64,000 nt of DNA from the NCBI GenBank assembly GCA_037102815.1, contig BTPP01000005.1, forward strand, positions 3,038,001-3,102,000. The letters are read 5' to 3'. Shown here one piece after another: positions 1 through 11,900 of this stretch (position 1 is the stretch's first letter; every line of letters begins with the position of its first letter). The position numbers and the translations under genes were made by a program. The stretch comes from Neurospora intermedia (lineage: Eukaryota; Ascomycota; Sordariomycetes; Sordariales; Sordariaceae). Under the pieces are notes generated by a model. That model did no database searches, had not been told where the DNA came from, and saw only the letters and a program-made list of their open reading frames with translations.

Positions 1-2330
1 AAGGACTATAGCGTAGCCTTTATACGCAACTAAGTAGTAAATTATTAATAAGGCAAACCAACGTACTACCGGTTGATTTGTGACCGATATAGCTAGCCGA
101 AGCCTTCTACTGCTAAACTTAGGAAAACGAGGAGTAGGAAGTATAGTTGTTAATAGATAGGTATAGTAATTATTCTTAAAGAGAATAATTAAAAATAGAT
201 TTATCGACCTTCTGCCGATTTAACCTACTAGAAGTACAATTATCTACTATCGATATATATCTCTACCCACCCTCAATACCGCAAACGAACGGATAAGGTA
301 TTTAAAAAAATTATTACTTTATTTTATTAACCCGGTATTAGGCCGAAGGATATTCTGACCGTTATTAAAAGAGAATTTAAAACTACTATATACACACTCA
401 AGGATATTAATAATTAGTACTAACTTTTTAAAAAGAAGTAACGGTAGAATTATTAAGATACAATAACGTTTATTAAACTCTTCAATAACTATAAAGTCCT
501 TTATATTATTAAATAGGCTAAAGATAACCTAGACTATTTATTCTATATTATATAGTTTTTTACCTACTCTCTCTTACAATAGTAGAAATTCCCTAAGTAT
601 TGGGGTATTAATAATACCTATAAGATTAACTACTATAATTATCTATTAACGGTTATTACTAATATAATTAATACTAATTCTATTTACTCTAGTACTTTTA
701 ATCTAATTAATAACAAGAGGGTTAATAACTTTACTTAATTAATAGGTATATTTAAGAAACTACGTATTAAAGCTAGAGCTTCTAAGCCAAAGGTTATTAT
801 TATAGACTTTAATAACCAGATAAAGACAGTTATTACAACAATATTCCCAAATGCACAACAATAAATCTATATCTTTTATATTAACCGCAATATCCTTTTA
901 TAAGTAAAGAAGAAATAGAAGCGAGCTAACGGCGAAGAGGAGAGTTCTAGCAGCGAGGACGAGCGAAAGCCCGTTCGTCTTAGCTAAAATAATGAAGTAG
1001 TCTTATAAATAGTAAATTTACAATCACAATTATAGTTATAGAAGGCTAGTAAGCATACTTATTATAGTCTCTTTAAACTCTGGAAGACTATTGTTTTTAC
1101 TATTAATAAGATTATATTTGTATAGCGATAGCAGCAGTTAATCGACGACTTTACTAATTAATAAAAGATATTACTATACTTATAAGAGACGTATATACTA
1201 TACCGGCATTAATAGGCTCGCTATTATATATCTTAATATTGCAATTTTGGTTTAATAGTCACTTCCCCTAACGAATTAATTAACTACCGTATTAAAGGAT
1301 ATTTTATAAGCGGTAAAAGTAATTTATTTACTCTTTATACTTCTATTTATACTATAATTAAGAAGGAATATAACTAGTATATTAAAGAGATTGCTAATTA
1401 GGATATTAAAATACGAAGTGAATTTACTAGACTAGAGATAGAAGTACTAGGAGACTTACTCTAGCGAATTACGTATCGTAGCCTTAGTCTCATTCGCAAT
1501 CAATTACGTATTGCTCAATCCGTAATACTTTTAAATAAAAGGCCAATATAAAATCTAGGGCAATATAACTATACTATTTAAAAGCAATATAATATACCCT
1601 ATTACTATAAGATCTTAATAAAGCTTATAATCAAAAGCCAATTTAGCCGCTGGGATATTCACCACCGCTATTATATCCAAACACCACTAATACATATTAT
1701 CTTCTTTACTTCTACTCTTTTCAATTACTAATACTTTAGTATTAGAATAGATATAACCCTTATTTACGTATTAAGGACCCTAAGATTGCCAATAGGATAA
1801 AGGGATGGCTAAAGAATAATATAATAGAATTACTATACAATTAATAAATCTTTAATACTACGAAATATAAAGGGAAGGGGAAGGGAAGAAAGAAGGGAGT
1901 AAGGAAGAGGGTAAAGAATAGTTAGATACTAAAACTATCGCTCCGCCGGCGGCAATCCTAGTTTAAAACGGTTAATAAGGTTAGTACGGGTAATGAGAGT
2001 GCTAGTCAGACTTTAGGTTCTACTGTAGGCTCTACTATTGAAGTATAAACACTAGGATTACCCTCATTATTAGATCCTTTTACTTCTAATAACGAGCTTA
2101 ACCTTTAAGTCCAGGTTGCTACACCCTTAAACGACCCGCTTACTTTATCATCAAACTCTAACAAACAGCCTCCCCGTAAGAAGCGTACTATAACACGTTC
2201 GTCAGAACCTCAAACTGTAACTAGAAGCGGTAGGACTATTAAACCCTCAAGGAAGAAATTAGAAGAATAAATAATATATATATTAGATAGAGATAGTTAG
2301 ATATACTAGACTAAATTGAAGGTAGCTGGA
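1..2330 (+). pseudogene. MULE1: degenerate Mutator-like transposase (5' end outside window)
   Basis: Conceptual reading of the plus strand, treating stops as mutated Gln or Trp codons, recovers a MULE transposase. At about 781-900 the frame gives IIIDFNNQ, then IFPNAQQ, then INRNIL. This matches the family block where an acidic catalytic residue is followed by FPxAxxxLCxWHIxKN. The tail (about 1860-2270) is basic and low in complexity (KGKGKGRKKG, then PPRKKRTITR, RSGRTIKPS), typical of the C-terminus of fungal Hop-type MULEs. A MULE-type terminal repeat follows about 100 bp downstream, which supports the call. The frame is broken throughout by TAA/TAG and some shifts, so it is inactive. The N-terminus and left terminal repeat lie upstream of the window. 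The family is fairly sure; exact limits are not. Confidence 0.68.
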
Positions 2331-2430
2331 CTACCCCCTCAACACCAATAATTATCTAGAGGTAGATATATCCACTAATAGTAGAGGTAGAAAGAGCAGA
2401 GCGAAGGATAACTAGGTAGGTATTAGGTAT

Positions 2431-2524
2431 GGCACTGCGTGTGTAGAGATAACTCCCATAGACTCCTATATACGCAGTGACACTGCGCATGGAGGAAAGT
2501 GACACTGCGTGCCGAGGAAGTCTC
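2431..2524 (+). repeat. Right terminal inverted repeat of MULE1
   Basis: This roughly 94-bp block, with repeated CACTGCG units and ending in GAAGTCTC, aligns along its length with the right terminal repeat of the MITE at 63,436-63,537. Both end in AAGTCTC or GAAGTCTC after a GTGACACTGC core. It sits just beyond the MULE1 C-terminus, as expected for a Mutator-like element, which usually has TIRs of about 100 bp. The matching left copy is outside the window, so no target duplication can be checked. Confidence 0.65.
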
Positions 2525-2539
2525 ATTATTAATATTAAT

Positions 2540-2790
2540 CATATAGTTTGTTATTAATTAGAATTCCTATTCTATATATAAATCTAGTAAGTAGTCTATT
2601 AGTACGTCGACTATTAGAAAGAACCTCTCAGCTAGGATTTTAACCTTATCTTTATAGTTTCTTAATTCCTTATCGTCACCTTCGTAGTATAATACTAGTA
2701 TTTTAAGTACCTTGAACGGTAGGTAGTTATATATCCTTCCCTATTATTTTAACGCTTATAATTTCTTCGACTTAGTTGGATATGTAGGAA
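2540..2790 (-). pseudogene. Fragment of a Tad1-like LINE ORF2 (pre-RT segment)
   Basis: The minus strand reads as a short piece containing YKDKVKILAERFF, then I-V-D and a D-rich stretch. The same segment lies just upstream of the reverse transcriptase in the other LINEs here, for example YNSKAEILTDCFF in LINE-E near 46,330. No RT core follows, so this is only a scrap next to the MULE1 terminus. The call rests on one short motif. Confidence 0.35.
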
Positions 2791-2880
2791 TCGTGGATAC
2801 CGTACTGGTACCGTACCACTACGATATATATATACCGTAACTAAACATTCTACGGTCGCTCTACGGTAAATAGGTGAGTA

Positions 2881-2970
2881 CGGTAATTTGGCACCAGGGC
2901 GGATTTCCCACGGTAGATTGGCACAGCACTAGATTTCCAACGGTAGATTGGCACCCGGGTCAGAAAAATT
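2881..2970. repeat. 30-bp tandem repeat, three units
   Basis: Three consecutive units of exactly 30 bp start at 2881, 2911 and 2941. Each begins CGGTAxATTGGCAC (first unit CGGTAATTTGGCAC), and the first two end GATTTCC(C/A)A. The repeat is GC-richer than its surroundings. It may be a subterminal repeat of an unrecognised element, because a GGTACCGTACCAC stretch lies about 80 bp upstream. No coding frame is evident. Confidence 0.8.
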
Positions 2971-2989
2971 GATCCCTGTCCAAATGTAG

Positions 2990-3565
2990 GCCGGCCTATA
3001 TATATACATATATACATACATATATATATAGTAGTACAAAATAATAGGGAAGTCGCGAGGGACGTTTACATTATCTACTACCTAACTACCTACAACTATA
3101 ATACTAGGGCTAGTACCTATACCGCCCGCCCGAACCCACCCAATGCCGCCGACGCAATACACTACACACTGCGGTTTACTATACTATATCTTAACCGAAC
3201 GCGTACCGTCTATACTATAAATAGAACGAAGGAACTCCTCCTCAATTGTATAATATTACTATACTATTGGTAGCCGGCGCTGCGCGCCGGTCCGGTTAAT
3301 TATTAGGTCGTTATAATATAATTTACTCAGAATAATTTAAATTGAATTGGTTAATTATTATATAATAGAGAGAAATATATAAAAACTATACTAGTACTAT
3401 AAATATAAAGAATTAATATAGTGATTAAATTAGAGATAATATATATTATAGTTAGACTTTTAATTTATAATAGAGAAGAAGAAAATAGATAGAATATTAG
3501 GAAAGAAATCCTTAACATACTGAACTATAGCTAGGTAGCTAGTATATTTATAGTAGATACTATAT
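2990..3565. other. AT-rich spacer with GC hairpin
   Basis: No gene is recognisable. The stretch starts with a TA/CATA microsatellite (about 2995-3032). At 3274-3290 there is a perfect hairpin, CCGGCGC-TGC-GCGCCGG. The rest is RIP-like AT-rich sequence without a usable frame. Confidence 0.5.
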
Positions 3566-3569
3566 ATAT

Positions 3570-3692
3570 ATTATTATTATTGGTCTTATACACGCTAACT
3601 AGCTATACTAGTCTACCCAATGGGTATGCGGTGCTGCTTTGTTCGTAGTCTAAGGGAAAAACCGTATTGTTGAAATCCGGATGAAAACCCTC
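3570..3692 (-). mobile_element. Truncated LINE 3' end (same family as LINE-D)
   Basis: This block matches 49,259-49,390, the 3' end of LINE-D, almost base for base. Both contain a TTATTATTATT tail, TCTTATACACGCTAACT, GCGGTGCTGCTT or ACGGTGCTGCTT, AAAACCGTA and CCGGATGAAAACCCTC. Read on the minus strand it is a LINE 3' UTR ending in a simple TAA-type tail. No ORF follows upstream on that strand, so it is a heavily 5'-truncated insertion. Confidence 0.6.
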
Positions 3693-3699
3693 AGCTTCT

Positions 3700-4285
3700 C
3701 TATATCCAACCCTAACCCTAACCCGAACCCTTCGTCCCACCTCACCGTAGGGGGCCCGGGGAGCTTTAGTTGCTTCAGTCTTATCTTCTTTCGGTATATC
3801 TCTTTTAGTCCCGGGGACTTTCGTTACTTCTAATTAGTCCTTTAGACCCCACCCCCTACCCAACGCTTCGGTAGCGTTCTTCTTTTCCGGAAGCGGGTAT
3901 TCTTCTTTCATTCTATCTTTAGGGTAGGGGTAGGGAAGTGGGGTCTTACTTTCTTAATCGGAATCTTCGATCTTTATTAGGATTGGTGAGATGACGTGAT
4001 TGGTTGATTGTCGTATAACCGGACGGGTTCCATCCGAGCGGAACCGTGGCTCTAGAATGGATTTCGACGGTAGGGTTCCAATTCCTAAACTTTATTGGTG
4101 GAGCGGGGCGGAGGCGGAGGCGGCCGGTACTTCTTCGAGTGGAATGAGATTTTTAATACGTGCCTAGTTACGTGTACCTAGGGTTCTGGACTAGGGTGGG
4201 CCCCCACATTTTTAACGCTGTAGTGCTTAGTGGAGCGACAGCGGGGAAGATCCTTCATCCGATCCGCGGCGAAAAACCGGATGAA
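3700..4285. other. CT-rich, moderately GC stretch without a recognised gene
   Basis: A short telomere-like run, CCCTAACCCTAACCC with degenerate flanks, lies at about 3708-3730. The rest is pyrimidine-rich and less AT-biased than the RIPed elements. At 4254-4285 an inverted repeat TTCATCCG/CGGATGAA brackets a 16-bp loop just before the tRNA-like gene. No protein family was recognised on either strand. Confidence 0.4.
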
Positions 4286-4291
4286 AGAGGG

Positions 4292-4377
4292 GGGGGGAGC
4301 GGGATTCGAACCCACGACCTTTCGGATAAAACCGAAAGGGGGCCAAGCTCAGATCTTCCCAACTGAGCTATCCCCCC
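4292..4377 (-). tRNA. tRNA-like gene or tRNA pseudogene (anticodon not assignable)
   Basis: On the minus strand the sequence starts GGGGGGATAGCTCAGTTGGG and ends CGTGGGTTCGAATCCCGC plus TCCCCCC. The 7-bp acceptor stem (4371-4377 with 4292-4298) is perfect, the A box TAGCTCAGTTGG and B box GGTTCGAATCC match Pol III consensus, and the T arm folds. The middle is abnormal. An 8-bp hairpin CCTTTCGG/CCGAAAGG with a 6-nt loop sits where the anticodon or variable arm should be. The D-stem partner reads GATC rather than GAGC, or else the D loop is expanded. At 86 nt it fits neither a clean class I tRNA nor a normal class II tRNA. It may be a tRNA with an intron, a damaged copy, or a tRNA-derived repeat. 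Confidence 0.55.
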
Positions 4378-4389
4378 ACTATATATATA

Positions 4390-5037
4390 TTAGACCTATT
4401 AGTAGTTCGTATAATCGTTAAGAATAAAATAATCTAATATAACTATATATTATTAAAAGATACTTTTATATTTAAATAATATTCTAAGATATTAATATTA
4501 ACGCTAGTCGATAATCCTACCTCTAGCGTTCGTAAAGTTTCGAAACGTCGATAATATATACCTTCTCTATAAGAATAGCTAGTAACCTAATAATTAGTGC
4601 TTCTTATAAAAAGATATAAGGCAATTTTTGTTAGTATTTATAATATTTAATGCTACTATTTTTATAATTATTAGAAAAATGTAGCGCTTACTATAATAAC
4701 ATTATTTATATGTGAAAATATAATTAATACGGCCGAATATATTGTTATTGCGGTATTTAATATTGTTTCCTACATTGTATGTATATCTTTGGAAGGTCCT
4801 ATATATATGTTATTAGTTATAATCCCAATTTCGGTGCAATATATTCGGATATTTATAGATAGGATAATATAATATAGTGAAGTGTGATAGCCGTTTGGCA
4901 AAGTACGTAAATTATAATATATTAATATTATAATATACTATTAGTATAAATAACCTGCTAAGGGGTAGTAAGGCTATATATTTATTAGAGTAATATACTA
5001 GGATGGCCGCGGGGAAGTAGGCTCGGGGTTTTAGTAT
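4390..5037. other. AT-rich RIPed spacer
   Basis: No gene or element end is recognised. A minus-strand open frame overlapping 4912-5163 runs through the MULE2 left terminal repeat and shows no family resemblance, so it is not treated as a gene. Confidence 0.4.
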
Positions 5038-5085
5038 GGGTAAACCTCCGCACACCCACCCAAAACCTACATATACCCAAAAACC
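5038..5085 (+). repeat. MULE2 left terminal inverted repeat
   Basis: This block of about 48 bp, beginning GGGTAAACCTCCGCAC and ending ACCCAAAAAC, is the reverse complement of 45,084-45,131 with about one mismatch. It is far less AT-biased than the interior, as is common for short repeats that escape RIP. Confidence 0.75.
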
Positions 5086-5429
5086 AGGGAAATGTGGGAC
5101 CGTGCAGCTAATGACACCTAACATTGTAAATCCCGTTTTTACCCGCAAAATTTCGTCTTTCAAATGTACGCAATATCGACTCTAACTTGGTTATTTCTTT
5201 CGCTCTTTTTCACACGGCCAATTACACCAGCATTAGCACTCTATACGCTATTATACCAATACTTTATACGTATTTATAACAGCACCTCCCTCTATACCTT
5301 TAATGTACGTAATTTTACTCAAATTAATTAATTTTAATTGTCTATAAATATTTTCAATTGCGTATAATTATTAATAGTTAATAAATATTGCTTTAAATTT
5401 ACTATAATACTCTTTCTTCTATACAAATT

Positions 5430-7375
5430 CGCTGTCGTTGTAATTCTACTTCTTCGTCGTTTATATTTATAAGTAGCTATATATCCTTCAACGGCGACGC
5501 TAAATAGGCTATCCCTCCTAATAACGGCACCTTTATTCTACCGCCTACCGACTTAAATACTATTATACGAAAGGTTATTGAAATATACTGTTGCTATAGA
5601 TTTGGGGTATTTATACTTTGTACCGACTACTTTATAATAGGACTATATAAGGGCGAGCTCTACTGCAAAGTTTATCGCTATAACTACGCCGAAGCTATAC
5701 TTAATGTAAATATAAATCCCTATAAGAAACGTTGTAGGATTATTAGAAAGATCGTTAATAAGTATTCCTTCCGTATTATAATTTAATACTTAAAGAAGAA
5801 CGGCTATAAATATTCAATACGGGCGATCGATTGTACATACTAAAGCCACCCTCTATTACGAAATCTATCTTATTATTTAATCTTCCGATAATAGTCCCTC
5901 GATATAGAAAGCTATAATTATATTGCAAGTTTCCTTCGTTAACGGGAATTAATTGTATATAATATATACGCAATAGTTAAGAAGTAATACTCCAAATTGC
6001 TTCTTATATATAAAGACTTTAATAATATACGCTAAAAGTTATATTAATAACATAACGACGGTTACGTTAATATACAAACATTTATACGTACCGTTCAAAA
6101 TAAGGAGGTTATTATATTTAAATACTATTGATTTAACTACTTCTATAACGATAAGGGTTAATAAAAAGAGGAACCTACTATACTTCGCTATAATCTTTAA
6201 TATACAATTAAATAAAGAAAAATATAGAGGCGATATCTATACACTCTACTCTTCGATGTTACGTATAAGACAAATTAATACTATATACCAATAATATAGG
6301 GTATCGTTATTACCCCTAAATAATTATTAATACCAATCTTTCAAACAATTATCAATAACGAGAAGGATAAAGAATTTAACTAGCTAATTGAGTATATTAA
6401 GAAGACTATAGATAACTTATCGGTTCTTAAACCAGTAATTATTATTATTAATGGTAATAACTAACTTATTAAAATTATTAACCGAATCTTCCTAAACGTT
6501 CAACGTTAGCGTTATATATAGTATATTAACTACAACGTTATTAAATACCTTAAAGATAATTAAAAGTATATAGAACTAGACAATAATAAATAATAATCTA
6601 ATAATCAAGGGGAGGATAGCGAAGGGTTTAATAAGGAGGAGGATAGTAATAATAACTCTAACGGTAATTAAATAGCAATATAATAAGTATAACGAGAAGT
6701 AATAGATTAATACAATCAAAATAATCTCAATCGATTATACCGTATATATAAAAAGATTAAAATAGTTACTAGAACGTAGGCTAGATTAGGCCCGCTCCCT
6801 ACGAAGGTTACTAATACTCGAATAAAGTTCTTTCACGTATAGTAGTATATAATTTATACCCCGTCTATACCGGAGTTTAAAGCTACCTTATTACTTCTAC
6901 ATCGTTAATTTAGGGAATTATAAGAAGCTATTATCAAATAGATTACAATTAAGTTACTCCCTTATAAAAAGGAGTAGGCTAATTATTATACGAGGAATTA
7001 TTTTAATTGTAGGTAGCGGACTATATCGTCGAATAAATCTAATAATAATTCCCTTAAATTATATAGATTATCTACTCGTAGCAATCTAATAAATTTATAC
7101 TATACTTATAATAAGCATATCACCCACCGTTATATCCATTTTAAGGAGCAAATTGCAAAGGCAACTTCATATATACGTTTAAACTAGATCGGGCGCCTAT
7201 AAATAAGCAATACTCCTCTTAATATAGCAATATAGGTATATAAATTACTTACTCGCCAATATAACTAATTAAAGGCTACTCTCCCTACTATAAATTACCC
7301 TAATATACCTCTTAAGTTATATACTCAACAATTCAGAGCCTGATATAACCTCCCTTATACCTATAAGATAGAGGT
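5430..7375 (+). pseudogene. MULE2 transposase, N-terminal and catalytic part
   Basis: The plus strand reads as a FAR1-like N-terminal domain (about 5560-5800: CYRFGVFIL, then LYCKVYRY and GYKYSIRAI). A MULE core follows: LLFDVTYKTN near 6250, ITPK, an LKPVIIIINGNN block near 6430, then FLNVQR-RYI-YINYNV near 6490-6540. These correspond to the DxTYKTN, TDxxxAL and FPxAxxxLCxWHIxKN motifs. Catalytic or ligand residues such as D, C and H now read N, Y and R, as expected from RIP. An acidic Ser/Asn-rich spacer follows (about 6580-6670). The piece ends at LPYTYKIE, the remnant of a C-terminal SWIM zinc finger (LPCxHxIE), where G1 inserted. It continues at 36,244. Confidence 0.72.
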
Positions 7376-7613
7376 TGTAAGGGGGTTAGTGGAGTGTATA
7401 TAGATATTGTGCTTAAGTGATTGATAAGGTTCTATGAAGAGGAAAGGGGGAAAGGTTTGTAAGTAGAGTTTGCGGCGGCGGCCTTTTGAAGGGGGCTGTA
7501 GGTATGTAACTAGCGCTGTAGCGGAGCGGCGCTACTATAAGCTACGGGCTGGGCTACAGTAGTAGTTGGGCTGTAGAGTCCGATATAACCTCTAGGGCGG
7601 TAGCCCTGTAATA
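7376..7613 (-). repeat. G1 3' LTR
   Basis: This is the 238-bp partner of 36,001-36,238. It reads TGTAAGGGGG to CTGTAATA on the plus strand, and its differences from the 5' LTR that I compared are transitions, for example GCCACGGGCTG versus GCTACGGGCTG. It is the more heavily mutated of the pair. Confidence 0.9.
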
Positions 7614-8676
7614 TTAACCCCCTCCTCCCCGTACCGGCCCTAGTGTAAGTATTGCCGGTAATTATATATAGGTAGTTGCGTACCTTCCGTTTCTATACAA
7701 CTTTACCCGCCTAATAACTATTTTTACCTATTTTAACGCTAGCGGAACCTTTTTATACGCTTGGCTTTCTTTTACCTTCTATACCCTTCCTCCTATTATA
7801 TGTTTCCCTTTTTTCTTTTTAATTCTCCCCCTCCCTCTTTCCTTTTCTCTCTTTCTCTCTTTCCTTCTCCTCCCTAACTTCTAACGCTCCCCCTAGATAT
7901 TATAAGGTCGTACCCCCTTTAGCGTTAATAGTAAATTTACTATTATGCCCTTGTACTTTCAATTCTAATTTTTATATAGCCTTTATAATATTTTCTAATA
8001 ATTCGTAGCACGAATAGTTCTTCGTCTAATAATACGAGTAGGAAGTTACTACTTTTATTTCGTAGTCCCCCGCCCTGGCTGTTCCTACTATAGCTGTTCC
8101 CCCGGTTGCTCTTGCGCCGGCTATTCCTATACCGGTTTAATAGTATACTACTCCTACTAATATTACGCCCTTCGTTACTCCTCCTATTGCACCCTCTTTT
8201 TTATTTATTAAAGTCTAATTTAATTATACTTTAGCGTACGGCTAATTTCCGGACTATTATTAATTTCCTTAGTAGTCCTATAGTTACCCTTATAGTAATT
8301 ACTTATTCCCGCCGTTATAGTACGGATTCGGCCCCTTTAATATTTTTCTTTCTTAGAGCCCTACTCTTATTCTTATATTTAATCCTATTCCCGCTCCTAC
8401 GCTTATTGAGCTTATGCCCGCTATCCTTTATACTTTTACTCCTACTATTACTGTCTACTCTATTTCTACGCCTATTATTATACTTATTCCGGCCCCTACT
8501 ATTCAACCTACTACCGTCCTTAAGGAGGAGGACGAAGAGAATAAAATCTTCAATAATTCTTCTACTCGTTAGGGTAGAGTTGAGGCCTATATTATTAAAA
8601 TAACCCTGCTACTATATATTATAATATCCTACCTTTTATTTGTACGAATATATAGAAGAAGATGATTCGTTGCGAG
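7614..8676 (-). other. G1 3' internal region, distal part
   Basis: After removal of G2 this joins 16,956. It starts at the polypurine tract and contains long CT-rich runs on the plus strand (about 7780-7900). The plus strand also shows a partly open, Pro/Ala-rich reading (for example VPTIAVPPVALAPAIPIPV near 8080-8150) whose stops are all Gln-type. The minus strand has a comparable broken frame (ELLENIIKAI near 7980). I cannot decide whether either was a real gene. No conserved domain was recognised. Confidence 0.4.
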
Positions 8677-8681
8677 GGCTT

Positions 8682-8935
8682 TGTCATGGCCCAGTCCCAT
8701 GACTCCCCAGAAGACCCAGGTCACGTGCAGGCGTGCCGCCTTCACGGCTCAGGCACCGTATCCACGGACCAGGTGCAGGACCCACTATGGGTCGCTGGCG
8801 CGCAGGCATTTAATTTCGTGCAGCCAGCCTACTTTGGGACTTCTTCCTTTTCCCTCTTTAGCTTTAGTTTTGTATTTGATTTATGCTATATCCTTCCTAC
8901 GCTGGTTTTCGCTTGTAGATATATATAGCCTTATA
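8682..8935 (+). repeat. G2 5' LTR (less mutated copy)
   Basis: This LTR keeps GC-rich sequence such as CCAGTCCCATGACTCCCC, where the 3' LTR has CTAGTCCTATAACTCCCT. Small open frames of 85-88 codons across it reflect only the lack of RIP and are not genes. It starts after TSD GGCTT. Confidence 0.9.
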
Positions 8936-8990
8936 TAAAATTAAAGCTAACTAACGTTATACGACCGGGGACGGTAATTACAATATCCTA
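8936..8990 (+). promoter_or_regulatory. G2 leader with conserved 17-bp motif
   Basis: TACGACCGGGGACGGTA at 8960-8976, about 25 bp after the 5' LTR, is identical to the motif about 21 bp after the 5' LTR of G3 (44,273-44,289, minus strand). G1 has a related TACGAGCGCGGTAATA at the same distance. The position suggests a primer-binding or leader function, but no specific tRNA match can be claimed. Confidence 0.5.
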
Positions 8991-8999
8991 CCTAATTGA

Positions 9000-11900
9000 A
9001 TCCCGCGAGTCGGTTTAATTGCAACGAGAAAGTCGACTAGGACCCGCGAGCCTTCGAATATTATTTCGGTATTGAGAGGCGAGAATTAGAGTTCCGATTT
9101 ATTATAGTGTATATTTGTAAAGAAAAGAAAACCCTATTTCGGGACCCCTATAATTTATAATTTTAAAAGAAAGAACCTAATATATCGATTAATTTAAACG
9201 GTTAACTAGAAGACAATCTAACAACGGATAGTTGTATATTATAAGAAAATAATATTAACAATTTTAAGATCGATAATAATTTTAATAACGCTAAGGAGGA
9301 AGTTCCTTTCCCTACCGTTATATATTCCTATTTATCCTAATAAAATATCGATAAACTATTTACCCTTTATATTTACAATTACGATTAAAATTGTAATCCC
9401 TCTCTTAATATTAAAAAGGATTAAATCTTTACCTTACGCAACCTAAGTACTTTATACGCCCATATAAATTAGTTTATTTAAGTTATTCCTCCTTATTTAT
9501 TTCCGTTAAAAGGTAAGGAGCGAGAAGGGTTTGAAATTATAATTTATCGTTTATAGCTAATTCGCTATAAGAAGCTACGCTTTAATTTTAAAGCTATTAA
9601 AAGTTTCGAAAATATAGCTTCTATTAGTATTTCGGTTATTAAGCGTTTGTTTATCGATATTCGTAATATGAATCGCTATATCCTAAATGGAAAAAAGTAT
9701 ACCTTTGCTTTAGGAGTGGGTAAGGATTTATTTAATTATTTTCTAGCCTAAATATACGATTCCTATATAATTAATATAGAGCCTATTATTATTACTAAAA
9801 GTTTTATTCTTTCCTTCGATTAATTAATAAATGATATTATCAATTGAACTAATTATATGGCCGAAGCTTTAAAAATTCGGAAGGGATTTGGTTATATTTA
9901 TTTCTAATTTAGTATTAAAAATTCTAAATATTCGCCTATTTTGGCTAATTGGAAAAGTATAATAATATTTACTTAATTTATTAATTTATTTAATTAAAAT
10001 CTTATAAATATATAGAACGAAGTTCACTATCGCTTTATTACCCTTACAATTTTTTATACAATTTTTAATAATATTAGTAAAATAATTAAATAAATCGATA
10101 AAATAATTAAAAAGATATACGATTTTATTATTTACTTTATTTAAAAGATAAAGGAGTAGGAGGTAGTTATTTTACATATAAAAGACGAGTACGATTTTTA
10201 ATTTAATATAGTGCGTAACGATTTCGATTTTTATTATTAATTAAAGAAAGTTTATATTAATTACCGTTAAGCCGAAGAAGTATTATAAGAGGAGTAGGAT
10301 AAAGTACGACGTTTTAAAGCGTTTTATAATTGCTCTTTCGATTAATTGGCGGAAGATTACGATTATTGTATAGAGAAAACTATTAATAGTTATTAGGAGG
10401 CCCTTAGTGCTGTTTATTTTGCTTATAGTTAAGAAATAGCCTGTTTAAAAGGATAAATTAATATTCTTATTATTAAGTTAGACGATACGTTGCGTTGGAA
10501 AGAATAACCCGCGGATATCGATAAAATGGCCTCTTTAGAAGTCTAGTTTAATATTATTAATATAAAGATCGATTAGTTGGAAAAGAGTAATCGATATTTG
10601 AAAAGATATATTATAATTAAAATCCTTACCTTAAGAACTTCTATAGAAACCGATAGTAAAGAAGTATTTACTAAGGAATTCGGAAATAAGAAAGTAATTA
10701 ATTTATTTAATAAGAAACGTTGTATATATATTTCCCCGGAGATTAAAATAAACGCTATTGTTGATAAAATCCTATCGTCTTTTAAAGTATTACGTATACG
10801 TATTACTGGAAGTACCTATTATAAATTATAGATTAATAATTTAATAGGAGAAGAAAGTTAGATAAGCTCTATTAGAATAACCCCCCATATTATTAGTACG
10901 GGTAACCCCGATTCGGACTCCTCCGGCGACAAATCCGATAATTTAAATAATTATAGCGGATCGAATAACAATAAACGTTATAAACGTCACCCCTTTAATA
11001 CTCCCTCTAATTATTTTTTACGCTTAAGCTCTAATATTTCCTTATTTTCTTTTAGCTCTTATTAATATAGTAAGAAGTCTATTAAGGTCCTAGAAATTCT
11101 ATTATTTTATAGTAAAAAGAATAAAGATAAAGTATCTTTTAAAATATAGTTATATTAAATCTATGATATACTATGCGTTAATACGGACTATTTCTATAAT
11201 GAGAATACTATTTTTAGCGTTGTAATTAGCCGTTTGGCTAATAAGGCCGCTAAAAATATCTTTCCTTTTATTTACGAGTTTAACGGTAGTATTCCCCGCT
11301 TGTCTACTGTGCTTTAATTACTAAATTATTTAAAAGAATTTTATCTAGATTATAATTTAGAAGAAAAGGCTAATATCGAATTTGAAAAGCTCGTTATACG
11401 TAATTTAAATTGCTTCTAAAATTTTAAAATTATTTTCGTCCGCCTAGCGGGATAGATAGGTATCCCCCGCTATTATTGGAAGTTAACTATAAAATACAAA
11501 TTATTTATATATTTCTGAAATTCTATTATTTTAATCTATTTATTTACCGATATTACTTTCGAACGATATTATACTTTTCTATAATCTTTCGACGAGAATT
11601 ACTAATTCGATACGGCCTATTCTAGGTTCTATATTAAGAAGAACCGTTATAAAACAGCCGGTTCTAAGGCTACAGGAATTATTAAAAACCGCCTTCCTAG
11701 TTCGTCCTTTATATATAAAAAATTTAATATAAAAGAGTTTTATAGATTGTAAGTTGAAAATAAGTACTTTATTTACCGGAAAAAGGGTTATTTAGCTAGG
11801 GAATACTTTAATTATTAGAAAGTGGAGAAAACCGTCGAAAAATATAAAGTATTTCAAATTAATATTATATTAGCTATTTTCCTTAATTTCTTTAAGGGGG

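Noticed and set aside
3708-3730. True telomere end
   Set aside because: Only about three CCCTAA units, with degenerate flanks and interior on both sides.
8662-8938. Two overlapping 85-88 codon open frames that look gene-like because of normal GC content
   Set aside because: They lie in the G2 5' LTR, the RIPed sister LTR at 16,697 breaks them, and there is no domain.
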